From Dethiosulfatarculus sandiegensis (GTDB lineage Bacteria > Desulfobacterota > Desulfarculia > Desulfarculales > Desulfarculaceae): a stretch of DNA of 64,000 nt. Positions 52,831 through 62,200 of this stretch are shown in pieces (the stretch's first letter is position 1; each line of letters opens with the position of its first letter). The translations under genes were made by a program, and so were the position numbers. A model generated the notes under the pieces. It saw only the letters and a list, made by a program, of their open reading frames with translations. It had not been told where the DNA came from and searched no databases. Location of the stretch: contig NZ_AZAC01000010.1 in the NCBI RefSeq assembly GCF_000931935.2, forward strand, positions 163,100-227,099, read 5' to 3'.

Positions 52831-52917
52831 TTAGGCAGCACCTTTCAAAACAAAAGCCGCCTGGGCTGAAAGCCTCCAGCGGCTATGCTGCCTGGGGCGG
52901 GATGGAGCTCCCGCCAT
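52831..52917 (-). CDS. Possible leader peptide of the ABC-F gene
   Basis: 28 codons, ATG at 52917 and TAA ending two bases before the ABC-F start codon. The peptide is Arg/Ser/Ala-rich (MAGAPSRPRQHSRW, ending AAFVLKGAA). It runs through the hairpins of the leader, as do the regulatory peptides of ribosome-protection genes. The ribosome site is weak, so this is a hypothesis. Confidence 0.35.
   Translation of the reverse strand: MAGAPSRPRQHSRWRLSAQAAFVLKGAA
52833..52893 (-). promoter_or_regulatory. Attenuator-like structure in front of the ABC-F gene
   Basis: On the minus strand an inner stem (52855-52860 with 52879-52884) is followed by T-rich TTTTGTTTT, a terminator shape. It is enclosed by an outer 8-bp stem (52833-52840 with 52886-52893) that covers the region before the start codon. 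A third hairpin (52896-52902 with 52909-52915) lies upstream. Confidence 0.6.
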
Positions 52918-53392
52918 ATTATGAGGCCGTAATAGGAAACACCGCTTGTAAGGGCTTCCCGCCACCCGTGCGAGCTCTTCCCGAAGCCAGCCGTATATAA
53001 AAAAAGGCATTCGGGATAGTTAACGAGAAGGGGGTAAGATTTATTTAACGGTTGTTTCTCATTCGGCTCTATTGACTCCTCTTGGCTAAATTTAATTCAA
53101 GTCAATGTAGCATGAATTATCTGAAATGAAAATATTCAATGCTCGGAGGGAGTATTTTGGCTGGACCACCGCACCCCGGGTCAGGCATACTTTCTTGGTG
53201 CTCAAAAGGCGGATTAAACATGACCGTCCAAATCAGCCTTAAGCAAGCCGCCAAACTGTCCGACAAATAGGGGGCGCCGCTCCTGGGGGGGATGGATGTA
53301 CATATCTTTTTGTTATCTGAATATCCGTCCAGGTTAAATTGAGTGACGCCTGCCCGCCAGGTTGATGTTTCATTTCTCATTAGGGGGGATCA
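52918..53392. other. Intergenic region
   Basis: Should hold the promoters of the ABC-F gene (minus) and the repeat-protein gene (plus). An 87-codon frame at 53117-53380 on the minus strand is not supported by a ribosome site or family. Confidence 0.4.
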
Positions 53393-54022
53393 ATGAAAAA
53401 ATCCATCGTACTCGTGTTTCTTCTTTTCTCCGCATTGGTATTTTCAACAAGCGTTGCTCTTGCTCAAGAAGTGATTCAATCCTTTTCCGGAAACGGCTCA
53501 AAGAATACCAGGCCGTTCACCGTTCAAGACGGTTGGGAAATCCAGTGGGATGCAAGGGGAGCTATCTTCCAGGTATTTTTGCATAATGCCAATGGTGAAA
53601 TGGTCGGGGTTCCGGCCAACCAGCAAGGCGCCGGTAAAGGAGCCAGCTACCAGGCCAAAGGTGGAAAATACTACCTGATGGTCAATGCGGTTGGGCCTTG
53701 GAAGGTAAAACTCGTGAATTTATCCAAACAGGCCTCTGCCCCAAAAACAAAACCCAAACCTGGATACATCGCCAGCTTTAAAGGCAACGGGGCTAAGACC
53801 ACCCGGCCTTTTGAAGCGCCAAACGGTTGGGAAATTCAATGGGATGCAAGGGGGGCTGTCTTCCAGGTATTTTTGCATAATGCCAATGGCGAAATGGCCG
53901 GGGTTCCGGCCAACCAACAAGGCGCCGGTAAAGGAGCCAGCTACCAGGCCAAAGGTGGAAAATACTATCTTATGGTGAATGCCATGGGCGCCTGGAGGAT
54001 TAAGATTGTGAAAGTGGATTAA
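53393..54022 (+). CDS. Secreted protein with two near-identical repeats
   Basis: 209 residues; ATG 53393 with AGGGGGG five bases upstream. Signal peptide (residues 1-24, cut after ALA). Two repeats of about 84 residues (25-108 and 126-209) joined by a Lys/Pro hinge. Each has SFxGNGxKxTRPF, GWEIQWDARGA, FQVFLHNANGEM, ANQQGAGKGASYQ and YYLMVNAxGxW, a beta-rich pattern. About 60 central residues differ at only two or three sites, and the DNA is nearly identical too, so the duplication is recent or kept uniform by gene conversion. Probably periplasmic or extracellular; function unknown. Confidence 0.8.
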   Translation: MKKSIVLVFLLFSALVFSTSVALAQEVIQSFSGNGSKNTRPFTVQDGWEIQWDARGAIFQVFLHNANGEMVGVPANQQGAGKGASYQAKGGKYYLMVNAVGPWKVKLVNLSKQASAPKTKPKPGYIASFKGNGAKTTRPFEAPNGWEIQWDARGAVFQVFLHNANGEMAGVPANQQGAGKGASYQAKGGKYYLMVNAMGAWRIKIVKVD

Positions 54023-54174
54023 AGGAGATTGTGATAAAAAAGCAACTTTTTGCGAAGGTATTGATTCCTGCTTGGCAGTGGCTTTTTCCTTTGCCCTGGT
54101 GCTGCTCGAAGAAGGACATGGGTCCTGATGGGCAAACCTGTTTTGCATGAATACTCAAGGTAGTTTTTCATTTT

Positions 54175-54286
54175 AACCAATTTCAGCCTCAATGGTGAAA
54201 TTGGTTCGGGATTCATGATCTTGATAACATGTGTGATTCGTAGTCATCTTTTCTACCGCATTGAAAGGATTTCTACGAATCACACA
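54175..54286. repeat. Two inverted repeats between convergent genes
   Basis: First: 11-bp perfect arms 54175-54185 and 54196-54206. Second: 14-bp perfect arms 54230-54243 and 54273-54286, 29-base spacer. They lie between the repeat-protein gene and the hybrid kinase gene and may end both transcripts, although T-runs are poor. Confidence 0.75.
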
Positions 54287-54321
54287 CCTAAAATAGACCT
54301 GAATTATTCTAAACGATGAGC

Positions 54322-57300
54322 TTATTTCTTGTCCAAAATGTTCCTAACTGATGTGAGCAGATCATCAAATTTGAACGGTTTGGTTACGTAAGCCACCTCT
54401 CCTGCTTCTAAGTTTTTTATCAACTGAGTGTCAGCTGGATAACCACTTGCGATTAACAGTTTGAGTTGGGAATTTATATCCATCAGAGCCATTGCCGCCT
54501 TGGCCCCGCCCATGCCGGGCATGCCCAGATCCATGATCACTAAATCAATGGCAGGCCCTTCGGAGCGGTAAAGCGCCAAGGCTTCCTCACCGCTATTTGC
54601 CGTGAACACCTTATAGCCCCTGCTGGTTAATATTCTCGCACTTATCTGACGCAAGGGTTCCTCATCGTCCACCAATAAGATGGTTTCCGTTCCGTGCAGA
54701 TCTGTATTTACGGTACGATTTTCGTTGGAGTACGCCTCGAAGCTTTTTCTCTCGATGATATTCAAATATAATTCGAAGATCGTTCCCCGGCCAACTTCGC
54801 TTTGGCAATAGATATAGCCTTTGTGGCTCTTGGCTATGCCGTATGCCGAAGCGAGCCCCAGCCCGGTGCCTTTGCCTATCTCTTTGGTGGTGAAAAATGG
54901 GTCAAAAATATGTGCTAAGTGCTCCTTTTTAATCCCGTGTCCAGTGTCCGCTATTTTAAGGAGCGCATAATGTCCAGGAAGCATTTCCGGGTGTTGATTT
55001 TTGTTTCCCTTTTTCACCTCGGTTGCGCATGTGCTTAGGGTTAATCGTCCACCGTCCGGCATGGCGTCTTTAGCGTTAGAAGCCAAGTTCAGCAGCGCCT
55101 GTTCAATCCGGACCGGATCCCCAAGCACTACCGGCAGAACTTCACTTAGTTCGCAGTCGATCTCAATCATTTTAGGCAAGGTTCTCTGGAGGATGACCTG
55201 AGTGTTTTTTACTACTTTATTCAGGTCGATGGGCTTTAATTCCAGTTTCTTTTTACTGCTAAAAAGCAAGATTTGCTGTATCAGCTCTTTGGCCCGATGG
55301 GCGGCAGCCAAAATTTGCTCAACGTCGTTTGGTGCGACCTTACCGTTTTGAGCGTCTTCGTGGATTATCTCCGCAAAGCCTGAAACCGCCGCCAACATGT
55401 TGTTGAAATCGTGGGCTATGCCTCCCGCCAGTGTGCCTACGGCCTCCATTTTCTGTGCTTGTCTGAGTTGATCCTCCAAGCGGCGACGGTCGGATACGTC
55501 GCGCAGGAAGAAAACGAACTCGTTTCCGCCTTCATCCTCTTTAAATTGGACGCTGATTTCAACATCGAAGAGACTGCCATCCTTGCGTCGATGTCGGCTC
55601 TCGAAACAAGCGCCGCCATGTTTCATCGCAGTGAATGTCAATTTGGCTATATCATCGGCGGTTTTGTTGGTGTCGAGCTGATGAACCTTCATTGAAAGGA
55701 TTTCATCCGATTCATAACCGCTCATCCGGCAATAGGCTTGGTTGACTTCCAGAATATTTCCGCTGGTGTCTGTGCGCCAGAATCCATCCAACGCGGTTTC
55801 AAGAATGCGCTTGTGATACTCTGCAGTTGCGCGCATCTCCTTTTCGGCCTGGACCAATGCTGTAATGTCACGTGAAATACCTAATACAGAGGCCACGCGG
55901 CCATCTTGATCAAACTCAGGGCATACACGCCAATCCAAGACTAAATGCCCTATTGTACTTTCCCACTCGGAGGTCGCCTGCAACGGCTTTCCGGTTGCAA
56001 ATACCTCTTTGATCGAGTTTTCCCAAAATTCACACAGTTCAGGCGGAAAACCCAATTCGCGATGGGTGCGCCCCTCAAAATCCTCCGCGCTTATACCTGT
56101 GACTTGGCAAGAGGCCTGATTCACGTACAGATGGCGTCCCACCCGGTCGTAACGTGTTATGTAATCCGGACTGTTTTCAGCCAGACTGCGATATCTGGAC
56201 TCACTGTTTCTTAAATCCTCCTCCGCCCGTTTTTTTTCAGAAACGTCTTCGGCAGATCCCATGATCTGCTTACATCGGCCTTGTTCGTCTCGTAAAAACA
56301 CTACCTCTCTACTTCGCAGCAATATCCAGCGCCCCCGGGCGTGCCTGATGCGGTATTCAAGCTCCAGCATTCGCCCGTCCGGGCTTTCCGCCAATCGTTG
56401 GTGGTATTTAGCCACTATGGGCATATCATCAGGATGCAGCATCTTGGTTGAAAAGAACTCGCCTCGTTGTTTGAGTTCTTCAGAACTGTAACCCAATGCC
56501 TCAAGCATTCTTGGATTGCAGTAGATTAAAGTGTTTTTTTGTAAATCGTAAATATAAATGAAGGTTGGAGAAGTCTCCAAAATGCTGTTGGTGAAACCCT
56601 GGGATCGGCGTAGTTCGTCTTCGGCCTTTTTACGCTCGGTGATGTCGCGGGTCACTCCCACGACACCCGTCAATTGACCCTCCTGCCCTATAACAGGCGA
56701 AGCGATGAATTCGATCCACATTTTCCGGCCATTTTTATGGAATACCGGAATCATTGACTGAACTCCGCCTTCATGGAGATTCCGCCGCATTTCTTCAGAA
56801 AAACTTGAGATGATTCCTTTAGCGTCTGGATGAACGAACTTGCCCCATTCCATAGCATCCCACTCTTCGCTGGTGTACCCGAACATTTTTTCCGTAGAGG
56901 GGGACAGATAAGTTAAGTTAAATTCGGCATCCATGATCCAAATGCTGTCAGAGGTGTTTTCCGCCATCAGGCGATAGCGCTCCTCGCTGGCCTTGAGTTC
57001 TTTAGCCACGCGCTTCTGGTCGGTAATATCCAGGATGCTAATCAGCACCATTTTGGCGCCCGGGCGGTTTATGAGGCAAGTGGAGATTAACAAATCCAGG
57101 TTTACAGCCCGCTCCCCGGCCATCACTTTTAGGCTGCTTTCCTCATTTGTGACAGACTGCCCGGTGGAGAGGGTATGCTCCACCCGCGTGCGTATGGGAC
57201 ATTGGGCGCATTCCGCTTTGTTGCCGCAGCCTTCTCTGCCAAAAGAATTTATACAATTCAAGGCCTGCCCACCCAGGAGCCCCAGTAAATCCTCCTTGGA

Positions 57301-58254
57301 CCGCCCTAGCATATTTTCTCCGGCATGATTTACGTTCACCACTCGAGCGTCCGCATCGATCAATATCAAGACATAGGGGGCACTGGCGAAAATTGCCTTC
57401 AAATTTTCGTTTTTAAATTTGATGTCTTTTTCGGCCAGCTTGCGGCCGGTGATATCGATAATGACTGAGTGCAGCAGAGTTCTACCTTGTAGGCGCACAG
57501 GGCCGGAGTGGACCTCTACGTCACGCACCTCGCCGGAATTGAGGCGGTGACGGAATTGAAAAACAAGGCAATCCCTTTGCTTGGCACGCTTCATCTCATC
57601 AATCACCGCTTCCGGCGACAGTGTGTTTATATCGTGAATTTTTTTGGTTCTGATCTCCGATAGGGAATAGCCATAGAACCGGCAGGCTGTTTGATTGGCA
57701 TCCACGATGAGCCCGTCTGATGGGTCTATGATCAACTCTGGGATATGATTGGTTTCGAAGATGGTTCGGTAATAAGACTGGCTTTTGGTTGGCTTATCCA
57801 CGGTGCCTTTGAGTTTCGTGAATGAGGTCATCCAGATGGCCGCCGCTGCCTCAGCAACATATTTACCGGTTAATAAACGCGGGTCGGTCAAAAGATTGCT
57901 TGACTTAAGATATCCAAACGGATCTTCAACTTTTTTTGTATAAATATCGGCATCATCGTCTACCATAAGTGACTTTTGTCGGTGCATCGCCCCAGTCTGA
58001 TCAATTGGCAAGTGCGCTGGTTTGTTTGCCCGCATGGCCTCGCCACTCCATAAGTGGACGCCCTGTCGGTTTCCTCTGCCTAAATAAAATCCATAGAAAC
58101 CGTATTCATTTTCCACCATCATAGTTGGCCTTTTCAAAGCGTGGTCTAAAATGGTCTTGGGGTCTGCGCCCAAAAGCTCGGCAACCCTAAGACAGGGCAT
58201 GGGTCTCTGATAACTCCCGGTCCGTGCTGAAGACGGGCCGTGGGTTGAATCCAC
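54322..58254 (-). CDS. Hybrid sensor histidine kinase with six PAS domains
   Basis: 1310 residues. An N-terminal region of about 150 residues of unknown fold (with MMVENEYGFYGFYLGRGN) is followed by six PAS domains (starting near 160, 285, 420, 550, 680 and 807). The second carries a cysteine cluster (REGCGNKAECAQCPIR) that may bind a redox cofactor. Then HisKA (His948 in GGIAHDFNNMLA), HATPase (DTGHGIKKEHL, GTGLGLASAYGI) and a C-terminal receiver (Asp1242 in VIMDLGMPG). No membrane helix, so probably a cytoplasmic multi-input sensor. GTG start at 58254; ATG 58200 is possible. Confidence 0.92.
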   Translation of the reverse strand: MDSTHGPSSARTGSYQRPMPCLRVAELLGADPKTILDHALKRPTMMVENEYGFYGFYLGRGNRQGVHLWSGEAMRANKPAHLPIDQTGAMHRQKSLMVDDDADIYTKKVEDPFGYLKSSNLLTDPRLLTGKYVAEAAAAIWMTSFTKLKGTVDKPTKSQSYYRTIFETNHIPELIIDPSDGLIVDANQTACRFYGYSLSEIRTKKIHDINTLSPEAVIDEMKRAKQRDCLVFQFRHRLNSGEVRDVEVHSGPVRLQGRTLLHSVIIDITGRKLAEKDIKFKNENLKAIFASAPYVLILIDADARVVNVNHAGENMLGRSKEDLLGLLGGQALNCINSFGREGCGNKAECAQCPIRTRVEHTLSTGQSVTNEESSLKVMAGERAVNLDLLISTCLINRPGAKMVLISILDITDQKRVAKELKASEERYRLMAENTSDSIWIMDAEFNLTYLSPSTEKMFGYTSEEWDAMEWGKFVHPDAKGIISSFSEEMRRNLHEGGVQSMIPVFHKNGRKMWIEFIASPVIGQEGQLTGVVGVTRDITERKKAEDELRRSQGFTNSILETSPTFIYIYDLQKNTLIYCNPRMLEALGYSSEELKQRGEFFSTKMLHPDDMPIVAKYHQRLAESPDGRMLELEYRIRHARGRWILLRSREVVFLRDEQGRCKQIMGSAEDVSEKKRAEEDLRNSESRYRSLAENSPDYITRYDRVGRHLYVNQASCQVTGISAEDFEGRTHRELGFPPELCEFWENSIKEVFATGKPLQATSEWESTIGHLVLDWRVCPEFDQDGRVASVLGISRDITALVQAEKEMRATAEYHKRILETALDGFWRTDTSGNILEVNQAYCRMSGYESDEILSMKVHQLDTNKTADDIAKLTFTAMKHGGACFESRHRRKDGSLFDVEISVQFKEDEGGNEFVFFLRDVSDRRRLEDQLRQAQKMEAVGTLAGGIAHDFNNMLAAVSGFAEIIHEDAQNGKVAPNDVEQILAAAHRAKELIQQILLFSSKKKLELKPIDLNKVVKNTQVILQRTLPKMIEIDCELSEVLPVVLGDPVRIEQALLNLASNAKDAMPDGGRLTLSTCATEVKKGNKNQHPEMLPGHYALLKIADTGHGIKKEHLAHIFDPFFTTKEIGKGTGLGLASAYGIAKSHKGYIYCQSEVGRGTIFELYLNIIERKSFEAYSNENRTVNTDLHGTETILLVDDEEPLRQISARILTSRGYKVFTANSGEEALALYRSEGPAIDLVIMDLGMPGMGGAKAAMALMDINSQLKLLIASGYPADTQLIKNLEAGEVAYVTKPFKFDDLLTSVRNILDKK

Positions 58255-58937
58255 AGCATGCGCCTGCCGCTTTTTATCAGATCTTTATGAACCTCCTTAC
58301 TCTCCCAATACGCCTAATCACTTTGGCCGGACGGGATCCAAAGGCCTTATTGCCGCCTGTGAGTGATTTCTTGCTGAAAACACAACAAAAACTATCATTG
58401 TTTTGATTGTTTTAAGCATAGTAGCCCACTCGGATAGTCTCAGTCAATCTTCCGGAGTCTCCTGTTTAGCCGGTGCATGGCCCCCAACCCAGCATGGTCG
58501 ATAGGGTTGTTTAGCTGCATGCCCGCTAAAACGATGGATGACCAATCGAACAGGTCGTGGAATCGGTCTTGATCTATCTACTGGGACATATTTCTGCGAT
58601 TGGGGGCATTAGTCTGGTGGTGGGTTTCAAAATGAGGAGGGTCCGCTGGCATGAGGATGGGTTTATCTTCAGGGTCAATTCCATTATTCTATAGGACTTA
58701 GCGGCGGTTATCGGCCTTTGGTGGAAGCGCCGGTTTTAATCGCCCTGGCAAAGAAGGCCCCCGGGCCCCGAAAACAGCATTTCTCTCATGTTAAAGAAAT
58801 CCCACTCGGGGTCTGCCATGTGTCCTACAAACCCTGATGGTTCATAGGAGGGCTGCCGCGAAACAAACCTTGACCCCGGAGTTGCCGACGCCAGGACGGC
58901 TGGTTTGACCTTGGGAATATCTGAACTGGCTATCGGC
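58255..58937. other. Intergenic region
   Basis: About 680 bases with no certain gene. A minus-strand frame (58975 or 58963 to 58736) overlaps the end of the next gene and could encode about 75 residues ending MLFSGPGGLLCQGD; ribosome-site evidence is weak. Confidence 0.4.
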
Positions 58938-59570
58938 TCAGGCGGCTTGGTTTTCGCTTTCATCTTCGCCGCCAATGCTCATGATGAATGGCTCCCTGTC
59001 CTTATCATCAAACAGGTAGAAGTATTTAGCCACTGCCGCCTCGGGATCTTTTTCATAGGCCTCGGCGAATTCCGTGTGCGCTTCAATGGCCTCTTTGATT
59101 TCGGTGTGAACCTGGATATCCACGAAACGGTCACGCATATCCGGATTGTCCTCAAAATACTGCTCAATGGCCTCCTTGTCCGGGTGATCCCCCACCACCC
59201 GAACCGAGCCGTCCCGGCCGGTGGTCAATTTGAACTCGGTGCCCATGTCAATGCCTGCCGACTTCAGCCCATGTTTCAGGTCGGCCTTAAATTCCTGAGT
59301 TATCTTTTCCAGGTTGTTTAACATGTAGGTCATGTGCTCCATGATATCATCACTGATGTCAAGAAGATTATTGCCTCCTGGGACATCTTTTCCGGCAATA
59401 TCGTCCGCTTCACCGGACCTGGAATACGCGTAAGCCTCAGCGGAAATGCTGACTTTATCGGTCTGGCCGACTGTAACATTTTCGGATGGGTTGGTGGATT
59501 TTGCTCTATTAACCGCATAGTTATAGGTGGCTGCTTGAACAGTGCCGCTGCCGGTAATGCTGTCTATCAT
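58938..59570 (-). CDS. Acidic hypothetical protein
   Basis: 210 residues; ATG 59570 with GGGGGAGGG six bases upstream. The N-terminal 40 residues are low-complexity and include TDKVSISAEAYAYS, similar to the start of small flagellar or anti-sigma proteins in Desulfobacterota. The rest is helical and acidic (KHGLKSAGIDMGTEFKLTTG, later HTEIKEAIEAHTEFAEAYEK, with a FDDKDREPF block). No membrane helix. Function unknown. Confidence 0.7.
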   Translation of the reverse strand: MIDSITGSGTVQAATYNYAVNRAKSTNPSENVTVGQTDKVSISAEAYAYSRSGEADDIAGKDVPGGNNLLDISDDIMEHMTYMLNNLEKITQEFKADLKHGLKSAGIDMGTEFKLTTGRDGSVRVVGDHPDKEAIEQYFEDNPDMRDRFVDIQVHTEIKEAIEAHTEFAEAYEKDPEAAVAKYFYLFDDKDREPFIMSIGGEDESENQAA

Positions 59571-60298
59571 ACTGAACCCTCCCCCGGGCTGTTAATTATG
59601 CAAACCCATGGCTTGCATAATTAATGCCTGGAAGGGAAAGCTGATAGCCGCCACCATGAATGAGCTGAACGCACCCCTGCCGCCGGGGCGGTTAATGCTA
59701 TAGTTTCCATATATTGCCACAGGACACTTTGCGCATGCCGTCCAATATACGCCTGGCTCCGCCTTTGACATGCTTAAAGGCGCGCCGGCTTTGTGGCGCA
59801 AGGGGGGGGGCGCCGCCGCCAGCTTAGTCGCCTGCCCATGGCTGAGTGGGTCCGCGTCGGCGTTGAAATGGGGGCGGTTGGCCGCGTTCCGAATACGCCC
59901 GGCCTCCATTCCAGGGCGTTCAGGAAAAGTCCCGGGATCAGCTTATGGAGGATGCCTCGGAAAGCCGGATTGTTCCACAACTGGCCACCGGTGGTGTTTT
60001 CATGGCCCGCCTACCAAGTGAACTCCGTGGGGGGTAATTTCAAAGGGTGGCCAGGGCCTTGATAACCTCTCTCAAATCCTGGTGGCATCTGGTCTTGATA
60101 TGAAGGTTCAGGCTAAATACGCCTCATCCTGGATCTGCAGGAGAAAAGAGGCTCAGTCTGCTGTTCATAACTCATGAACTGGCCTTGCCCAAAAGGTGGC
60201 TGACCGAATCGTGATGTTGGCCCAAGGGGAGTTTGAGCGGAGCTGATCCTGAAAGTTTTTTGCTTTAGTAGGAGAATTCTCCTGGGGCTGAGGCTTTT
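59571..60298. other. Intergenic region
   Basis: About 730 bases with several overlapping open frames on both strands but no ribosome sites or recognisable products. It contains the inverted repeat at 59592-59624, a run of ten G near 59803-59812, and a 14-bp perfect palindrome AGGAGAATTCTCCT at 60270-60283 followed by a T-run at 60295-60300. Confidence 0.45.
59592..59624. repeat. 12-bp inverted repeat upstream of the acidic protein gene
   Basis: Arms 59592-59603 and 59613-59624 (TTAATTATGCAA and its complement) around nine bases, 22 bases upstream of the start codon on the minus strand. Operator-like. Confidence 0.75.
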
Positions 60299-60964
60299 TT
60301 ATTCCCCGGTCTCAATGGGGAATCCGGCCACACGCCATTCGGGAAAGCCGTCTTTTAATTTACGGGCCTTGAAACCTGCGTCGCGCAGCACCTTAAGGGC
60401 CATGTAGGCCAACTGACAATACTGTCCCCTGCAATAGACCACTATCTCTTCATCAGGGGAAAACTCGTGTAATCTTTGGGACAGTCCCTCATAGGGAACC
60501 TTTTGGGCCCCCTTGATGTGGCCGAAACCATATTCCAGTTCAGGCCTGACATCGAATATCACCGCGGTGCCTTGATCGATCCTTTGCAACAGCTCCTCGC
60601 GGGTCAGCTGTTCGATGCCGTCCGGGTCGGTGAATTTTTCGCGCACCATTTTCTCGGCCTCGGCCAAATTATTTTGGGCGACCCTGCGAAGAATTGAGAA
60701 CATCTCCACAATTTCATCGTCAGATAGACTATAGATCACCCGTTGGCCACTCTGGCGGCATACTGCCAGACCGGCGCGGCGCAGTTGCTGCAGATGGTGC
60801 GAAGTGTTTGCCACGGACAAATCGGCAAACTTGGCCAATGTCTCAACATCCCGTTCACCTTGGGCCAATAGCTCCAGTAGTTCCAGGCGGTTGGCGTGGC
60901 CTATGGCTTTTCCGACATTGGCAAACTGGTTAAAGAGCAATTGTTTTTCATAGCTTCGCGGCAT
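60299..60964 (-). CDS. ArsR-family repressor fused to a rhodanese domain
   Basis: 221 residues. Residues 1-100: winged helix with AIGHANRLELLELLAQGERDV and SVANTSHHLQQLRRAGLA, the ArsR recognition helix; no CxC metal motif. Residues about 120-221: rhodanese domain with IFDVRPELEYGFGHIKGA and active-site Cys in VVYCRGQYCQLAYMAL. This fusion is known in several lineages and is linked to sulfur or persulfide sensing, with the rhodanese Cys taking sulfane sulfur. It may sense sulfide-derived persulfides. It is 143 bases from TrmO, same strand. Confidence 0.92.
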   Translation of the reverse strand: MPRSYEKQLLFNQFANVGKAIGHANRLELLELLAQGERDVETLAKFADLSVANTSHHLQQLRRAGLAVCRQSGQRVIYSLSDDEIVEMFSILRRVAQNNLAEAEKMVREKFTDPDGIEQLTREELLQRIDQGTAVIFDVRPELEYGFGHIKGAQKVPYEGLSQRLHEFSPDEEIVVYCRGQYCQLAYMALKVLRDAGFKARKLKDGFPEWRVAGFPIETGE

Positions 60965-61107
60965 GTTGTGGTCAGACCTTTAGCAATTGGGCTATAAGGG
61001 GTTAATAAGATTACCTATTTTATCTTATGAATACAAAGCGGCTTAGTCCGGGCAGCCGGTCATGGGGCACAAGCGGCGGCTGCCTGGGATCATCAATGTG
61101 CCTTGAG

Positions 61108-61524
61108 CTAGGCCTTGGGACTGTCCAGTCTGGCAAGATGTGGCTTAATATCCAGCACCGGTGTTCCATCCAAGGCGTCCACTCCCTTAACTTCCAGGCG
61201 ATTTTCATTTATAGATAAAACCTTAACCAATGTCATGCCTATAGGCGCTGGGCGGTTGGGAGAGCGGGTGTTGAAAAGACCGGTTTTGTGTTTGCTTTCT
61301 CCCCCGTGAGGATAAAAGTACAGTTCCGGCTCTTTGGCGTGATTAAAAAAGCTGAACACCCAGATGTGGGCCCCGGGCTCCACTCCGGTCAGTCCCCTGG
61401 CCCAGCGAGGGTCCAGTTCGATCTCACCATTGATGCCGCCTTCTATCCCCTGCCGGGGGGCATCCTTGGGGTTTTTAATTGGGGTGTGCCATACTCCGAT
61501 GGTATTCAAAATTGCCTCTGCCAT
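61108..61524 (-). CDS. tRNA (t6A37) methyltransferase TrmO
   Basis: 138 residues. IGVWHTPIKNPKDAPRQG opens the TsaA/TrmO beta-barrel domain; HIWVFSFFNHA and GLFNTRSPNRPAPIGMTLVK are the SAM-binding blocks, and VKGVDALDGTPVLDIKPHL closes it. It N6-methylates threonylcarbamoyladenosine at position 37 of some tRNAs. It is a short version lacking the C-terminal extension of E. coli TrmO. Confidence 0.9.
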   Translation of the reverse strand: MAEAILNTIGVWHTPIKNPKDAPRQGIEGGINGEIELDPRWARGLTGVEPGAHIWVFSFFNHAKEPELYFYPHGGESKHKTGLFNTRSPNRPAPIGMTLVKVLSINENRLEVKGVDALDGTPVLDIKPHLARLDSPKA

Positions 61525-62200
61525 GTTTGTCCGGCTCCAGGGATATTTTGGTTTAAAATTTTAATTCCTGGCCAATAAAAGCAACGCCTACTGGTGTGAA
61601 TGAAATTGTGTCCCGCGAATCAGTCCCGCCAATAAGCGACATGTTCTAATTCTTTTGCAAGATACTATTGTGGATTAAAACGTTCAAGCAACTATTTGAA
61701 AGAAGTTGTGGAAGAGGAGGACCTCGAGTCTTGCAATATCCTGCTATGAGGCCCAAAGCCCCTTAGGGATAACTTAAGCCTGCCCTGCCAATTAAAATGA
61801 TCTGTTTGACTAAAAACCTCTTATCCGGAAGGCCATGGCTCTTTTTAAAAATCAAACAAATTGATTTTTCCCATATGGCCACCGGCCATTAAGGTCGGGT
61901 GCTAAGGCGCTTCAGCAGGGCAATGCCCCGCCAGCCGATCGACGGATTCCAAAATACCCTGCAAAAGCCGAATGGCCTCTTTTAATTAAGACAAGTAAAG
62001 ACCAGTACACAAAAAAGCTCTTAGAAGATCTTAATCACCTAAAACTAACAAATACTTGTTTATTACTTCTAGATTACATGCCGTAATTCTGGCATGCTTT
62101 AAGACGTTGCCTGATTTTTCTTTCAGATGAATGAACAACGTCTTTGGCAACAAAAAGTCCGCTAACCTTAAGAATGTGAACCAAAAGCCGGAGACATCAT
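61525..62200. other. Intergenic region
   Basis: No gene or strong hairpin seen. Promoters for trmO (minus) and the VWA gene (plus) should lie here. Short words such as GGCCA recur, which I do not think is meaningful. Confidence 0.4.

Noticed and set aside
53117..53380. 87-codon minus-strand frame upstream of the repeat-protein gene
   Set aside because: No ribosome site; probably chance.
58736..58975. 79-codon minus-strand frame overlapping the acidic protein gene
   Set aside because: Weak start and a frame shared with the end of a real gene; mentioned under the intergenic region but not called.
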